Origin: Mycetohabitans endofungorum
GTDB taxonomy: Bacteria; Pseudomonadota; Gammaproteobacteria; Burkholderiales; Burkholderiaceae
NCBI RefSeq assembly: GCF_002927045.1
Contig: NZ_PRDW01000002.1
Span: forward strand, 1 to 64,000
DNA: 64,000 nt
Direction of reading: 5' to 3'
Under the pieces are notes generated by a model. That model was not told the DNA's origin. It did not search any database and saw only the letters and a list, made by a program, of their open reading frames with translations. Shown in pieces: positions 36,525-45,347 of this stretch. Within the stretch, counting starts at the first letter, position 1; every line of letters begins with the position of its first letter. The position numbers and the translations under genes were made by a program.

Positions 36525-38216
36525 ATGACGCTGCAAAAAGCCATGTGCCGGATATTGGACGCCCGTTTGGAAGTTAAAATTGCCGATTTGAAAAAGCGCT
36601 TCGGGACCGGCAGAAAACCGAGCGAGTGCGATTATGTTAACTTGTTCAACGTGCTCGAGGCATTATGTGATGCGCTGGACATGGCGCAGGATCTAACAAA
36701 AGTTGTGCCGGGTGATGGACTGCGTTTGGAACAAGACCGTCTCGTGCTGAATTTGGAGGCAAAGGGTGGTTTGAAAATCAACGCATTGGCGCCGTATCTG
36801 TTTGCCGATTTCGACGGCGACACATGTTTAGCGGCCGATGACAAAGGTATTTATGTTAAATGCCGCCCCGTGCTTCATGATGGCGAAGGCCCTCTGTCTG
36901 TGCAAGCGGGGTTCGGCGTAAGGGTCGAAGCGGTCAATAGTGTCAAAAAAGTGGTGCCGCAAGGCGTGAAACAACCCGTGGGCGGTATTCAGGCCACAGA
37001 GGATGGTTTAAGGTTAGAGGTAGCCACCAATACTGGGCTTGCTACTCAAGAGGGGTTGGCGTTGAAGTGCGGCAAAGGCATGAGCGCCGAGCAGGGGTTG
37101 CAGATCGTGCTGGCTAAGGAGACAGCGTTAGCGCTCGATGCCGATGGTCTTCGTGTGTGTACAGGCAAAGGCAATGCGCTGCAGATTGACGAGAACGGTC
37201 AATTGGCGCTTAATCCAAAAGTCTCGGTGAGCACGTTTGAAAAGATGTCATTCACCGAGCGTCAAGAGATATGGAAGATTTTAGAAGCGACCGCTCAATC
37301 CCCTGCGATCGGTAAACTGCGTATTGTGAGTCAGTCCGAAGATGAACACTTGAGTGGCATCCTCAACGATCACGAAAAAATTGGGCTGGCCAGAGTTTAT
37401 TTTGTGCCAGCTGCTTCAGAGCAACCGGCTCAGGCAGTCACGGGTGATTTGGCATCGGTCATTGTTCAACTCAAGGAGGCATTTCGGACAGGAAAGTTAC
37501 CGTGTCCCGAGCATTACGTGTCATGGTTCAATGTGCTCGAAGCGTTGTTTGACGCGCTGGGCATGACGCAGGATCTAACGAAAGTCGTACCGGGTGATGG
37601 CCTGCGATTGGAACACGACCGTCTTGCGCTGAATCTGGATAAGAAAAGCGGATTGAGTGTCGATCAACAATCATGCCTCACGGTCTATCTTGACGACAGC
37701 ACATGTTTAGTGGCCGATGACAAAGGGATTGATGTGAAGTGCCACCCCGTGCTCCATGATGGCCAAGGCTGCCTGGCTGTGCAAACGGGGGGCGGCGTGA
37801 TGGTTGAAAAGGTGGACGGTGTCAAAAAAGTGGTGCCAAGCAATTGGCAAAGCAATAATCAACCCGTGGGCGGTCTTCAGGCCACGGTGCAGGGTTTAAA
37901 GGTGGCGGTGGCCAGCAGCGGGCTTACGACCCGCGAGGGGCTGGCAGTGGTCTGCGGTGGCGGTGTGAGTGTCCAGGACGGGTTACACGTCGCGCTGGCT
38001 CAAGACACAGCGTTGGCGCTCGATGCAAACGGACTCCGTGTGCATACCGTCGAAGGCAACGCGCTGCGACTGAACGACAGTGGTCAATTGGCACTTGATC
38101 CGAGCGCTTTGGTCTCGGTCGAAACGTTTGAAAAGATGCCGCTCGCCCAGCGTCAAGAGATATGGCGGATTTTAGTGAAAGCAGGTGAAGAAAAAGAGGA
38201 GGATGAGTTGACATGA
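36525..38216 (+). CDS. eCIS tail-fibre-like protein 1, two tandem fibre units (Afp13-like position)
   Basis: 563 residues made of two copies of one unit (period 294 residues). Each unit begins with a helical module (LKKRFGTGRKPSECDYVNLF; LKEAFRTGKLPCPEHYVSWF). Each continues with GLxL-x(5)-LxLxx repeats such as GDGLRLEQDRLVLNLE, which look like the triple beta-spiral of adenovirus-type fibre shafts. Each ends in a short helix (TFEKMSFTERQEIWKIL; TFEKMPLAQRQEIWRIL). The helical module probably docks on the baseplate. No receptor-binding knob is evident. GAGGAG precedes the ATG, and the stop overlaps fibre 2 by 4 bp. Fibre identity rests on repeat pattern and gene position. Confidence 0.75.
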   Translation: MTLQKAMCRILDARLEVKIADLKKRFGTGRKPSECDYVNLFNVLEALCDALDMAQDLTKVVPGDGLRLEQDRLVLNLEAKGGLKINALAPYLFADFDGDTCLAADDKGIYVKCRPVLHDGEGPLSVQAGFGVRVEAVNSVKKVVPQGVKQPVGGIQATEDGLRLEVATNTGLATQEGLALKCGKGMSAEQGLQIVLAKETALALDADGLRVCTGKGNALQIDENGQLALNPKVSVSTFEKMSFTERQEIWKILEATAQSPAIGKLRIVSQSEDEHLSGILNDHEKIGLARVYFVPAASEQPAQAVTGDLASVIVQLKEAFRTGKLPCPEHYVSWFNVLEALFDALGMTQDLTKVVPGDGLRLEHDRLALNLDKKSGLSVDQQSCLTVYLDDSTCLVADDKGIDVKCHPVLHDGQGCLAVQTGGGVMVEKVDGVKKVVPSNWQSNNQPVGGLQATVQGLKVAVASSGLTTREGLAVVCGGGVSVQDGLHVALAQDTALALDANGLRVHTVEGNALRLNDSGQLALDPSALVSVETFEKMPLAQRQEIWRILVKAGEEKEEDELT

Positions 38217-39091
38217 ATCCAGACGATGAAAACGGCAGGCCGCAGAATACGCTCGTTCGAAATAGCCCGCTGAGAGACCGGATTGCAGAGCTGAAAGCAT
38301 ATTTTCAAGCGGGCCAGGTCCCGACTGAAGCTGATTTTTCCGAACTATTGGACCTGTTGCAAGAAGCCTGTCAAGCAGTGGGGGCAGTGGATCGTAATCC
38401 GGGAGCTGGTTTGCAGCTGTCCCCGCCGCCGACAAAATTGGACGGCCCATTGAAGCTGAGCGTTAAGTGTGACGGCCGGACAACTGAGTTAGGCGCGGAG
38501 CAAGAAGGATCAAAGGCACTGAAACTGAAAACGAACCCGGACGGCGCGTTGCAGGTTTCTGATGATGGAAAGCTTCAACTTGTTTTCAGTTCGGAATTGG
38601 AGGGGGAAGGTTTGCTTCAAATCCAAACGGGGCCAGGACTGGAGATTATGAGGAGCGCGGGGAAAGAAACCCTTGCGATAAAGTTGCAAGAGGATAAAGG
38701 TTTAAAGTTTGACAGCACAAACGGAGGCAGCGTGCAGATCCATTGCGGGCCTGCTATTAAGGTCGATAAAGGGCCACTTGAGATTGTATTAGGCGAAGGG
38801 TTGAAGTGGAATAATCAAGATAAAAATCTTGAAATTGATCTGGCAAAAGATAGTGGTTTGGTTTTTAATGGTGAAAATGCTGTCGATTTGCTGCTTAATC
38901 CACAAGAAGATAACGTGATAGAGAAGGTCGAAGAGAGTGGCCAAAACGCTCTGCGCGTAAAGAAAGATGCGTTGCTTTGTGATGTTGCTACATTTAGAAA
39001 ACTTGATGAAGATTCAGATAAAGGAGGCCGCACGCTCCTGAATGAAATTTATCGGCTTCTGCAGGAAGCTGCGCAGGATGATCCAGGATAA
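38213..39091 (+). CDS. eCIS tail-fibre-like protein 2, single unit
   Basis: 292 residues with the same three-part plan as fibre 1. The N-terminal docking-like helix is RIAELKAYFQAGQVPTEADF. A shaft of short beta repeats follows (for example GPGLEIMRSAGKETLAIKL, then EDKGLKFD). The C-terminal helix contains ATFRKL and LLNEIYRLLQEAAQ. It is the minimal version of the fibre family here. The start overlaps the fibre 1 stop (ATGA), so the two are co-translated and may assemble together. No enzymatic motif is seen. Confidence 0.7.
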   Translation: MNPDDENGRPQNTLVRNSPLRDRIAELKAYFQAGQVPTEADFSELLDLLQEACQAVGAVDRNPGAGLQLSPPPTKLDGPLKLSVKCDGRTTELGAEQEGSKALKLKTNPDGALQVSDDGKLQLVFSSELEGEGLLQIQTGPGLEIMRSAGKETLAIKLQEDKGLKFDSTNGGSVQIHCGPAIKVDKGPLEIVLGEGLKWNNQDKNLEIDLAKDSGLVFNGENAVDLLLNPQEDNVIEKVEESGQNALRVKKDALLCDVATFRKLDEDSDKGGRTLLNEIYRLLQEAAQDDPG

Positions 39092-39266
39092 AGCCGGACA
39101 AACGAGAATGCTGCACGTAGTGGAAAAAGCGGTAAAGTATTACTTTTAATGCTTGACTGAAAAATAGGGCGATTCGACGAAAGTTGATGAAAGCGTTAAG
39201 TTTAGATAACGGAGTACATTCTTCGTATCAACGTGGAATCAGCGGGACTCGATCGAATAGTGAGTA

Positions 39267-41102
39267 ATGGAACCAGATAAAGATCCCGGTACGAAAAAAA
39301 ATGTCGATGAGGAGGGCTTCTCTACAGAGGGCCCCTGGTCGCTATCAAAGCTGAAATCGTGCTTTGAAGCCAAACATGTTCCACGGCAGGAGCACTTCGA
39401 GGCCATTTTGGATGGACTGTCGAAATGTTTTAAGGCCATTGGTATCGATTCAGAGGGAAAGCCAGAATTGCCTGCAAATGGGCTATATTTGCAAAATTCG
39501 AAAAAATTGCCCAACGATAACTATCAATTATCTGTGTACTTGGATGAAAAACGGTCCATGACCAGCAAGACAGGTAGTGTGGCTGTCAAGGTGGACAAGG
39601 ATCGCAGAATCGGTTCGGATGATAAAGGTTTGAAATGCATTTTTAGCGACGAGTTGAAGGGCGAAAATAACAAAAGCGGTGTAACGATGCTTGCCCTGCA
39701 GGCGGGCTACGGGATTGAGGTAACAAAGGGTGGTGAAGGTGGTAAGGGTAAAAAAGTCAAACTGAAAATCAAGAAAAACGACGCATTAGTCTTGGATAAA
39801 CAAGAGGGACTGGGGTTGAAATGCAAGGAGAACAGTGGATTCAAGCTCGATTCTACCTTGCAGATCGATATACTTAAGGAAAAGGGGCTGGTCATCCCGG
39901 ATGAGGGAAGTAATCAAAATAAATTGAGTGTTCAGCTTGATAAGATAAGGGGCGTGGAATTTAATGGCGGGTTAAGTCTGAAACTCGATGCTGAGAGTCA
40001 TTTTGAAGGCCTTTCAGAAGGGCTTTGTTTGAAGCAGGGCGATATATTTTCGAAGGAGGTTTTTGAGGGCCTTGGAAAAGAATCATTGAAGAAAATATAC
40101 AATATACTTCGTTCTGTTTTTGATGAGGATGGTGTGCCGTTTGGACCTGAAGCTAAGGATTTTTTATGGGCGGATGCCGCTTGCAATCATTACGATAATT
40201 ATCGCTCGAATGGTGGGTGGTTTTCTGTCTTGACTCGTGATGAAAGTGGCAAAAAAAATTCATTAATGTTTTTGGATCAGGGGGAAAGAAAGGATATTGG
40301 GGAGGGGGTCGGGGATTCAATTGTCATTATTGATAATAAATTGATTGGCATCGGCGTATGCGAAGAAGAATCTGAACTTCACTGTATAGATTTAAGTACT
40401 ACACGCTATAGGGATGAAAAATTTCAACTTGAACCGAAAACTTGTTTTTGTGGGCCGTTGTGCTTTAGTTCAGATGGGGGGCGGATAATTTTGTTGGATA
40501 GCGAAAAGAAAAATGTCAATGTATATTATTTTAGTGACGAAGGCGGTGGTGACGAAGGCGGTGGTGACGAAGGCGGTGGTGACGAAGGCGGTGGTGACGA
40601 AGGCGGTGGTGACGAAGGCGGCGGTGATGAGGGCGGTGATGGTGACGTAAAGAAAAAATACGAAAAAAGTGACGATTTTATCTTTAATGATGGTCTTCCT
40701 TTCCATGTTGTTCCAACCTGTGTAGCGTTGAGTGGAAACGGAAAATTTGCAGCGGTGGGGGACGAAGAAAAAATATATTTTTTCAAAGAAGGGGATGGAA
40801 AAAAATGGACTAAAGAGTACGAATGTGAGTTGCCCCATTCTGCGCTGGCCATCGGTGAGAATGGAGATTATTTCGCCGCGATAGAGGAAGATGTCATTGG
40901 GGTTTATAGAATTAAACGGGAAAGCCCTACTGCTCTGTCTATTGATAAAGTGCAAACGCTTGATTATTCCGCGCGGTCCATCTCGATGAAGATAATAGAA
41001 AAATCGAAAGAAGAAAAAGAACAGTATCTTGTTGCAATCAAAGCAGCCAATGACGAGGCCTCACCTTTGGGGATGGTCTTCAAGGGCTCAGTCATCGTGT
41101 GA
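39267..41102 (+). CDS. eCIS tail-fibre-like protein 3 with acidic Gly repeat and C-terminal propeller-like domain
   Basis: 611 residues. Residues 20-60 carry the docking-like module (LSKLKSCFEAKHVPRQEHFE). Residues 70-270 are fibre-shaft repeats ending in the KEVFEGLGKESLKKIYNILR helix. Residues 300-611 form a new domain with blade-like repeats (CGPLCFSSDGGRIILLDSE; CVALSGNGKFAAVGDEEKIY), suggesting a beta-propeller as in the gp6-like protein. A seven-fold DEGGG repeat (424-458) sits between blades. The propeller could be the receptor-binding head, by inference. The 3' part is AT-richer than the rest. The ribosome-binding site is weak. Confidence 0.7.
   Translation: MEPDKDPGTKKNVDEEGFSTEGPWSLSKLKSCFEAKHVPRQEHFEAILDGLSKCFKAIGIDSEGKPELPANGLYLQNSKKLPNDNYQLSVYLDEKRSMTSKTGSVAVKVDKDRRIGSDDKGLKCIFSDELKGENNKSGVTMLALQAGYGIEVTKGGEGGKGKKVKLKIKKNDALVLDKQEGLGLKCKENSGFKLDSTLQIDILKEKGLVIPDEGSNQNKLSVQLDKIRGVEFNGGLSLKLDAESHFEGLSEGLCLKQGDIFSKEVFEGLGKESLKKIYNILRSVFDEDGVPFGPEAKDFLWADAACNHYDNYRSNGGWFSVLTRDESGKKNSLMFLDQGERKDIGEGVGDSIVIIDNKLIGIGVCEEESELHCIDLSTTRYRDEKFQLEPKTCFCGPLCFSSDGGRIILLDSEKKNVNVYYFSDEGGGDEGGGDEGGGDEGGGDEGGGDEGGGDEGGDGDVKKKYEKSDDFIFNDGLPFHVVPTCVALSGNGKFAAVGDEEKIYFFKEGDGKKWTKEYECELPHSALAIGENGDYFAAIEEDVIGVYRIKRESPTALSIDKVQTLDYSARSISMKIIEKSKEEKEQYLVAIKAANDEASPLGMVFKGSVIV
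40536..40640 (+). repeat. 15-bp tandem repeat, seven copies, in fibre 3
   Basis: The unit GACGAAGGCGGTGGT encodes Asp-Glu-Gly-Gly-Gly. Copies 1-5 are identical, copy 6 has one change and copy 7 several. Because the unit is 15 bp, copy-number change would lengthen or shorten a flexible acidic linker without shifting the frame. Confidence 0.95.
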
Positions 41103-41191
41103 CATCACAGTTTGATGATTGTGTCACGCGCCTGAAAGGGGGCCTGTATGAGCTGGCTGAATGGCAGGCTGTTCCACTTCTCGGAGAGCTT

Positions 41192-42931
41192 ATGTTAGAA
41201 ACTCAACTACAAGTTGATGAAGCTGTTCAAGACACCGCGGCAACAGCGCTTGCGCCTTTTGTCTCCACGTATGACCGCTTGCCGTACACTTCGTATCCAT
41301 TCGAGCAGACACACCCAGGAGCACTGGCTGCGCTGGCAGGACTGTTCGGACTTACCGCGCCGCCAGTGCGTACCGCGCGGATTCTGGAGCTGGGTTGCGC
41401 GGCTGGCGGAAATTTGATTCCGCTCGCCGCTGAATTTCCTGAGTCGGTGTGCGTGGGTATCGATCTGTCGCCAGTCCAAATTGAGGATGGGCAACAACGC
41501 ATTGCCTACTCGGGTCTGCGCAATGTGCGCCTCGAGTGTCGCGACTTGCTCGAGCTTCCTGGCACATTGGGCCTATTCGATTACATTATTTGTCACGGTG
41601 TCTACAGCTGGGTGCCGCCCGCGGTACGCGCGGCGATTATGCAAATCTGTCAACAGCATCTGGCCCCCGACGGAATCGCGCACGTTAGTTATAACGTGCT
41701 GCCGGGTTGGCGGCAGCGGCAGGCGATTCGGGATGCGTTGTTGTGGCACGTTTCAGCGGATGCGGAACCAGCTCAGCAGCTCGAGCAGTTGCGTGCAATG
41801 CTGAGCTTTTTACGAACGCATGCGTCGTCCGATTCGAAGTATGGCTCGGCAGTATGTGCCATCATCGACGATTTGACGCAGCGCTCAGATCCGTATTTGA
41901 TGCATGAATATCTGGCTGCAACCAACGCACCGTGCCTATTCAGCGAATTCGTGCAGGCGGCCAAAGGGCTGGCGTTTCTGTGCGAAGCGCGCTTAACCAC
42001 CATGCTGCCGGAGTTGAGCGCCCCCGAGCGGGCAGCCGCAATCCGCGCGTGGACGGGCGACCGCTTACTGGCGAACGAGCAGGTGAATGATCTCGTCTCG
42101 GGTCGCCCGTTTCGCGAAAGCTTGCTTGTACATGATCATTGGGCGATTGATCGCACATTGCGGGCTATGCATATGGATAAGATGCACGTCGTTTTGTGTG
42201 AGTCTTATCGGTTCGAGCTGGAGAATAATGCTTGGGTGTTGCATGCTCCTCAAGGTCAATATCGGACGTCGGACCCCATTGTGCAGGCGGCTTTAAATAT
42301 GCTTATCTCACGGTACCCGGCTTCGAGTACGTTGGATGAACTGAGCGCGGCTGCGGTGGAATCTGGCATTTCAGAGCCCGTTCGAGCGGCAATACGTGAC
42401 GCGCTGTTTTACCTCGTGGTGGGCGGGCTTGCGATCGCGCGCACGGAACCGGTGTGCGCACAACCTGCGAGCACGCTGGAATGCGCGGTACTGGAGGATA
42501 AACTGGACGCGACATTTTGCTGTGCCAGTGCGCTGGCGCGCAGCGATGCCGCCGCCGGCGCACGGGCCACGGCGAACCTGCTTCACCGGCCTGTGCAGCT
42601 TACAGCCATTGATATCCTTTTGTTACCTCGCTTGACGGGGGACATGTCGATCGCTGCGCTACTCACAGCACTGTCGGGTGCAGTGACAGAAGAGCTGCTC
42701 AAGTTTGCTGAGCACGGCGATGTGTCGCTGCGTGAGCTACTCATCGCACGTTTGCGGCATTATGCGCGAGCGGCATTGCTGGTCGCACAGGCAAAGGACG
42801 AACCAGGCGGTAACCGGCAGGATGCCGAGCACGACCAGGTGCAAGCGATGACCTTATCAGGAAAGGTGTCAAGTACAGCCGGGCAATCGATTAATGAAGC
42901 GATTGTCTCGTTCAGTCCGCCAGAAAATTGA
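41192..42931 (+). CDS. SAM-dependent protein methyltransferase with regulatory domain, within the eCIS operon
   Basis: 579 residues from the ATG at 41192, preceded by GGAGAG; the frame is open back to a GTG at 41099 that overlaps the fibre 3 stop. The N-terminus DRLPYTSYPFEQTHPGALAA and SAM motif I (ILELGCAAGGNLIPLA) match the class I methyltransferases that carry a MethyTransf_Reg domain, the group including rickettsial protein lysine methyltransferases. VGIDLSPVQIEDG and CHGVYSWVPP follow as motifs II-III. The C-terminal 250 residues are helical regulatory and substrate-binding regions. Core Afp/PVC clusters have no such gene. The likely substrate is a particle component such as a fibre, but this is only inferred from location. 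Confidence 0.85.
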   Translation: MLETQLQVDEAVQDTAATALAPFVSTYDRLPYTSYPFEQTHPGALAALAGLFGLTAPPVRTARILELGCAAGGNLIPLAAEFPESVCVGIDLSPVQIEDGQQRIAYSGLRNVRLECRDLLELPGTLGLFDYIICHGVYSWVPPAVRAAIMQICQQHLAPDGIAHVSYNVLPGWRQRQAIRDALLWHVSADAEPAQQLEQLRAMLSFLRTHASSDSKYGSAVCAIIDDLTQRSDPYLMHEYLAATNAPCLFSEFVQAAKGLAFLCEARLTTMLPELSAPERAAAIRAWTGDRLLANEQVNDLVSGRPFRESLLVHDHWAIDRTLRAMHMDKMHVVLCESYRFELENNAWVLHAPQGQYRTSDPIVQAALNMLISRYPASSTLDELSAAAVESGISEPVRAAIRDALFYLVVGGLAIARTEPVCAQPASTLECAVLEDKLDATFCCASALARSDAAAGARATANLLHRPVQLTAIDILLLPRLTGDMSIAALLTALSGAVTEELLKFAEHGDVSLRELLIARLRHYARAALLVAQAKDEPGGNRQDAEHDQVQAMTLSGKVSSTAGQSINEAIVSFSPPEN

Positions 42932-42944
42932 CTGGAGAGCAGCC

Positions 42945-45290
42945 GTGTCCAAAATTGACCGACTGCGCTTATCGTTCAAGGCTGAGCAGTTCGATGGTCA
43001 CGCGTTGCTGCGTGAATGTAGTCAGTTGTTTCACCAGCGTGTGCTTGCTGATCTCGATCAGCTCATCCATCGTTTAGCGAAGCGAACCTCCCGTCCCAGA
43101 CTCATCAAACGGCTGGTGGTTGATCTGGGTGTGTTGGACGCGTCCGTCTGGAAAGAGCAATGGCGAACGCGTTTGCTGCAGCGAGTGGAGCAGGCGCTTA
43201 TCGAGGAATTGGCACGTGCTGAGCAAGACAGGGCCAATGACGATTCGATGACACCGCATGATGAATCCGAGGCGTGGGTTCACTGGCTGCAGATGGGCGT
43301 TGAGACAGCGTCAGCTGCACCGTCTCTTTCCGCGATGAGTGTGCAGGCACATCCAGCGATGCCGGCAGCGCCTGTGACACAGCTCACCGAGAGCGCTATG
43401 CGCACTGTGCGAACCCGTCTGCAACAATGGTTGCAAGCGAACCCGGTATTGCGCCCAGCAGTGCGTCACCGGTTGGCGCAGCTGTGTGCGATACCGGCGC
43501 TACAAGGTATCTGGGCTGCCTACGAGGCTCAGCACCCCGAACCGGCTAAGCTAGATAGCCTAACCCATGCGGCACAAGGCATTCCACTCACCACATACTC
43601 CTCGGACGCTATTGCAGACTCCAATCGGCCGACTCCGGAGGCCGTGCCCGCGCAGCAAGGTACCATCTGGCCAGACGCATCCGTGCGCGCACCGGATATG
43701 TCTTATCGGATGAACCCCGCGATCGTGCCGAACGAACCAGCTGGCTTTAGCGCTGGTTTTGGGTTGCTCTGGCCGCTGTTGCCGGGCGTGTTTCGTGCGT
43801 TTGAAAGCAATAAACCGGCGACGGATACGGGTGATGCATTGCTGTGGGCTGCGTTGGAGTCTTTTCAGTCACATCCGGCAATGCCGACATCTTCCGCAAT
43901 GCAGATCACCGAGAAAGCCATACATATCGCACGAACCCGTCTGCAACAATGGCTGCAAGCGAACCCGGTATTGCGCTCAGCAGTGCGTCACCGGTTGGCG
44001 CAGCTGTGTGCGATACCGGCGCTACAAGATATCTGGGCTGCCTATGAGGCTCAGCACCCGGAACCGGCTAAAGCGGATAGCCTAACCCATGCGGCGCAAG
44101 ACATTCCATCCGCTACACGTCTACCGGATGCTATCGCAGGGCCCGATCGGCCGGCTTCGGAAGCCGTGCCCGCGCAGCAAGGTGCCATCTGGCCAGACGC
44201 ATCCGTGCGCGCACCGGATATGCTCTATCGGATGAACCCCGCGATTGTGTCGAACGAACCAGCTGGCTTGAGCGCTGGTTTTGGGCTGCTCTGGCCGCTG
44301 TTTCCGGGTGTGTTTCGTGCGCTTGAAAGCAATAAACCGGCGGCGGATACTGATGATGCATTGCTGTGGGCTGCGTTGGAGTCTTTTCAGCCACATCCGG
44401 CGAGGGCGACATCCTCCGCAATGCAGATCACCGAGAAAGCCATACATACCGCGCGAACCCGCCTGCAACAATGGCTGCAGGCGAACCTGGTATTGCGCCC
44501 AGCAGTGCGTCACCGGTTGGCGCAGCTGTGTGCGATACCGATGCTACAGGATATCTGGGCTGCCTATGAGGCTCATCACCCCGAACCGGCTAAAGCGGAT
44601 AACTTAGCCCGTGCGGCGCAAGACATTCCATCCGCCACACGTCTACCGGATGCTATCGCAGGATCCAATCGGCCGGTTCTAGAGGCGGTGCCCGCAAGTA
44701 CCGTTCGGCCAGATGCACCCGTGTTACCAGATACTCCCGATCGCATGAACAGAAGCCGTGACCGGAACGCCGCGTTCGTACCGGCCGAGTTTGCCGTCTT
44801 AAACGCGGGTCTCGTGCTGCTGTGGCCGATGTTGCCAGGCTTGTTTCGCACGCTTGCGCTACTCGATGATGCCAATCACTTTATCGATGTCAGCGCACCG
44901 TCGATTGCTGCGGGTTGGCTTGATGAGCTGGCTTGGGGTGATGACACGGTCGCCGAGTGGCGCACACCGGTTAATAAACTACTATGCGGTGTGGCACTGG
45001 ACGCTATGTTACCCGATTGGCAGCCTGACCCAACGGTGAGGGTGCAATTGAGCGGTTGGCTCGCGGCGTTGCCATCTCGCCTGCCGGGGTTGCATCGCTG
45101 TGGTGTGACTGACGTGCGACAATTGTTTCTACAACGTCCCGGCATGCTGACGCATCAGCCCAATAAGCGCTGGACGCTGCAGGTTGAACCGCACGCGGCT
45201 GACGTGCTGTTACACGCAATTCCGTGGCCACTTGAGCAGGTGTGGTTGCCATGGTGTAACGATTTGTTATGCGTGGAGTGGAGCAGATAA
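42945..45290 (+). CDS. eCIS tape-measure-like protein with three 174-residue repeats (Afp14-like)
   Basis: 781 residues from the GTG at 42945, preceded by GGAGAGC; an ATG at 42894 is an alternative start but overlaps the methyltransferase gene. The first 90 residues match the N-terminus of contractile-injection tape-measure proteins (IDRLRLSFKAEQFDGHALLR, then LIHRLAKRT). The middle has three copies of a 174-residue unit with RTRLQQWLQANPVLR, VRHRLAQLCAIP and AAYEAQHPEPAK. The C-terminal 200 residues (LFRTLALLDDAN, WRTPVNKLLCGVAL, PWPLEQVWLPWC) match the conserved C-terminal domain of the family. Afp14 sets particle length; repeat number here could do so too. The position before the ATPase agrees with afp14. 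Confidence 0.83.
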   Translation: MSKIDRLRLSFKAEQFDGHALLRECSQLFHQRVLADLDQLIHRLAKRTSRPRLIKRLVVDLGVLDASVWKEQWRTRLLQRVEQALIEELARAEQDRANDDSMTPHDESEAWVHWLQMGVETASAAPSLSAMSVQAHPAMPAAPVTQLTESAMRTVRTRLQQWLQANPVLRPAVRHRLAQLCAIPALQGIWAAYEAQHPEPAKLDSLTHAAQGIPLTTYSSDAIADSNRPTPEAVPAQQGTIWPDASVRAPDMSYRMNPAIVPNEPAGFSAGFGLLWPLLPGVFRAFESNKPATDTGDALLWAALESFQSHPAMPTSSAMQITEKAIHIARTRLQQWLQANPVLRSAVRHRLAQLCAIPALQDIWAAYEAQHPEPAKADSLTHAAQDIPSATRLPDAIAGPDRPASEAVPAQQGAIWPDASVRAPDMLYRMNPAIVSNEPAGLSAGFGLLWPLFPGVFRALESNKPAADTDDALLWAALESFQPHPARATSSAMQITEKAIHTARTRLQQWLQANLVLRPAVRHRLAQLCAIPMLQDIWAAYEAHHPEPAKADNLARAAQDIPSATRLPDAIAGSNRPVLEAVPASTVRPDAPVLPDTPDRMNRSRDRNAAFVPAEFAVLNAGLVLLWPMLPGLFRTLALLDDANHFIDVSAPSIAAGWLDELAWGDDTVAEWRTPVNKLLCGVALDAMLPDWQPDPTVRVQLSGWLAALPSRLPGLHRCGVTDVRQLFLQRPGMLTHQPNKRWTLQVEPHAADVLLHAIPWPLEQVWLPWCNDLLCVEWSR
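43380..44800 (+). repeat. 522-bp tandem repeat, three copies, in the tape-measure gene
   Basis: Equivalent points (CAGCTCACC at 43380, CAGATCACC at 43902 and 44424) are exactly 522 bp apart. Copies 1 and 2 are complete. Copy 3 diverges after about 270 bp but keeps the final LLWPMLPGLFRTL-type segment. Nucleotide identity between copies is high over long stretches. Confidence 0.9.
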
Positions 45291-45301
45291 AGAGTAAGTG
45301 T

Positions 45302-45337
45302 CTACCGCACTCGTCTTGCTGAAGGTGAGTGTGGTAG
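45302..45337. terminator. Stem-loop between convergent genes
   Basis: CTACCGCACTC (45302-45312) pairs with GAGTGTGGTAG (45327-45337) around a 14-base loop, with one G-T wobble. It lies between the 3' end of the tape-measure gene and the 3' end of the first minus-strand paralogue, where a bidirectional terminator is expected. No T-tract follows, so function is tentative. Confidence 0.5.
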
Positions 45338-45347
45338 GCCCTACGGA

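Noticed and set aside
40536-40640. Possible CRISPR-like array
   Set aside because: The 15-bp units are directly adjacent with no spacers and encode a protein repeat.
40470-40955. Long minus-strand open frame through the fibre 3 repeat, giving a Ser/Pro or Thr/Ala repeat protein
   Set aside because: It is the antisense reading of the 15-bp repeat; no start site, and the plus-strand frame continues the fibre gene on both sides.
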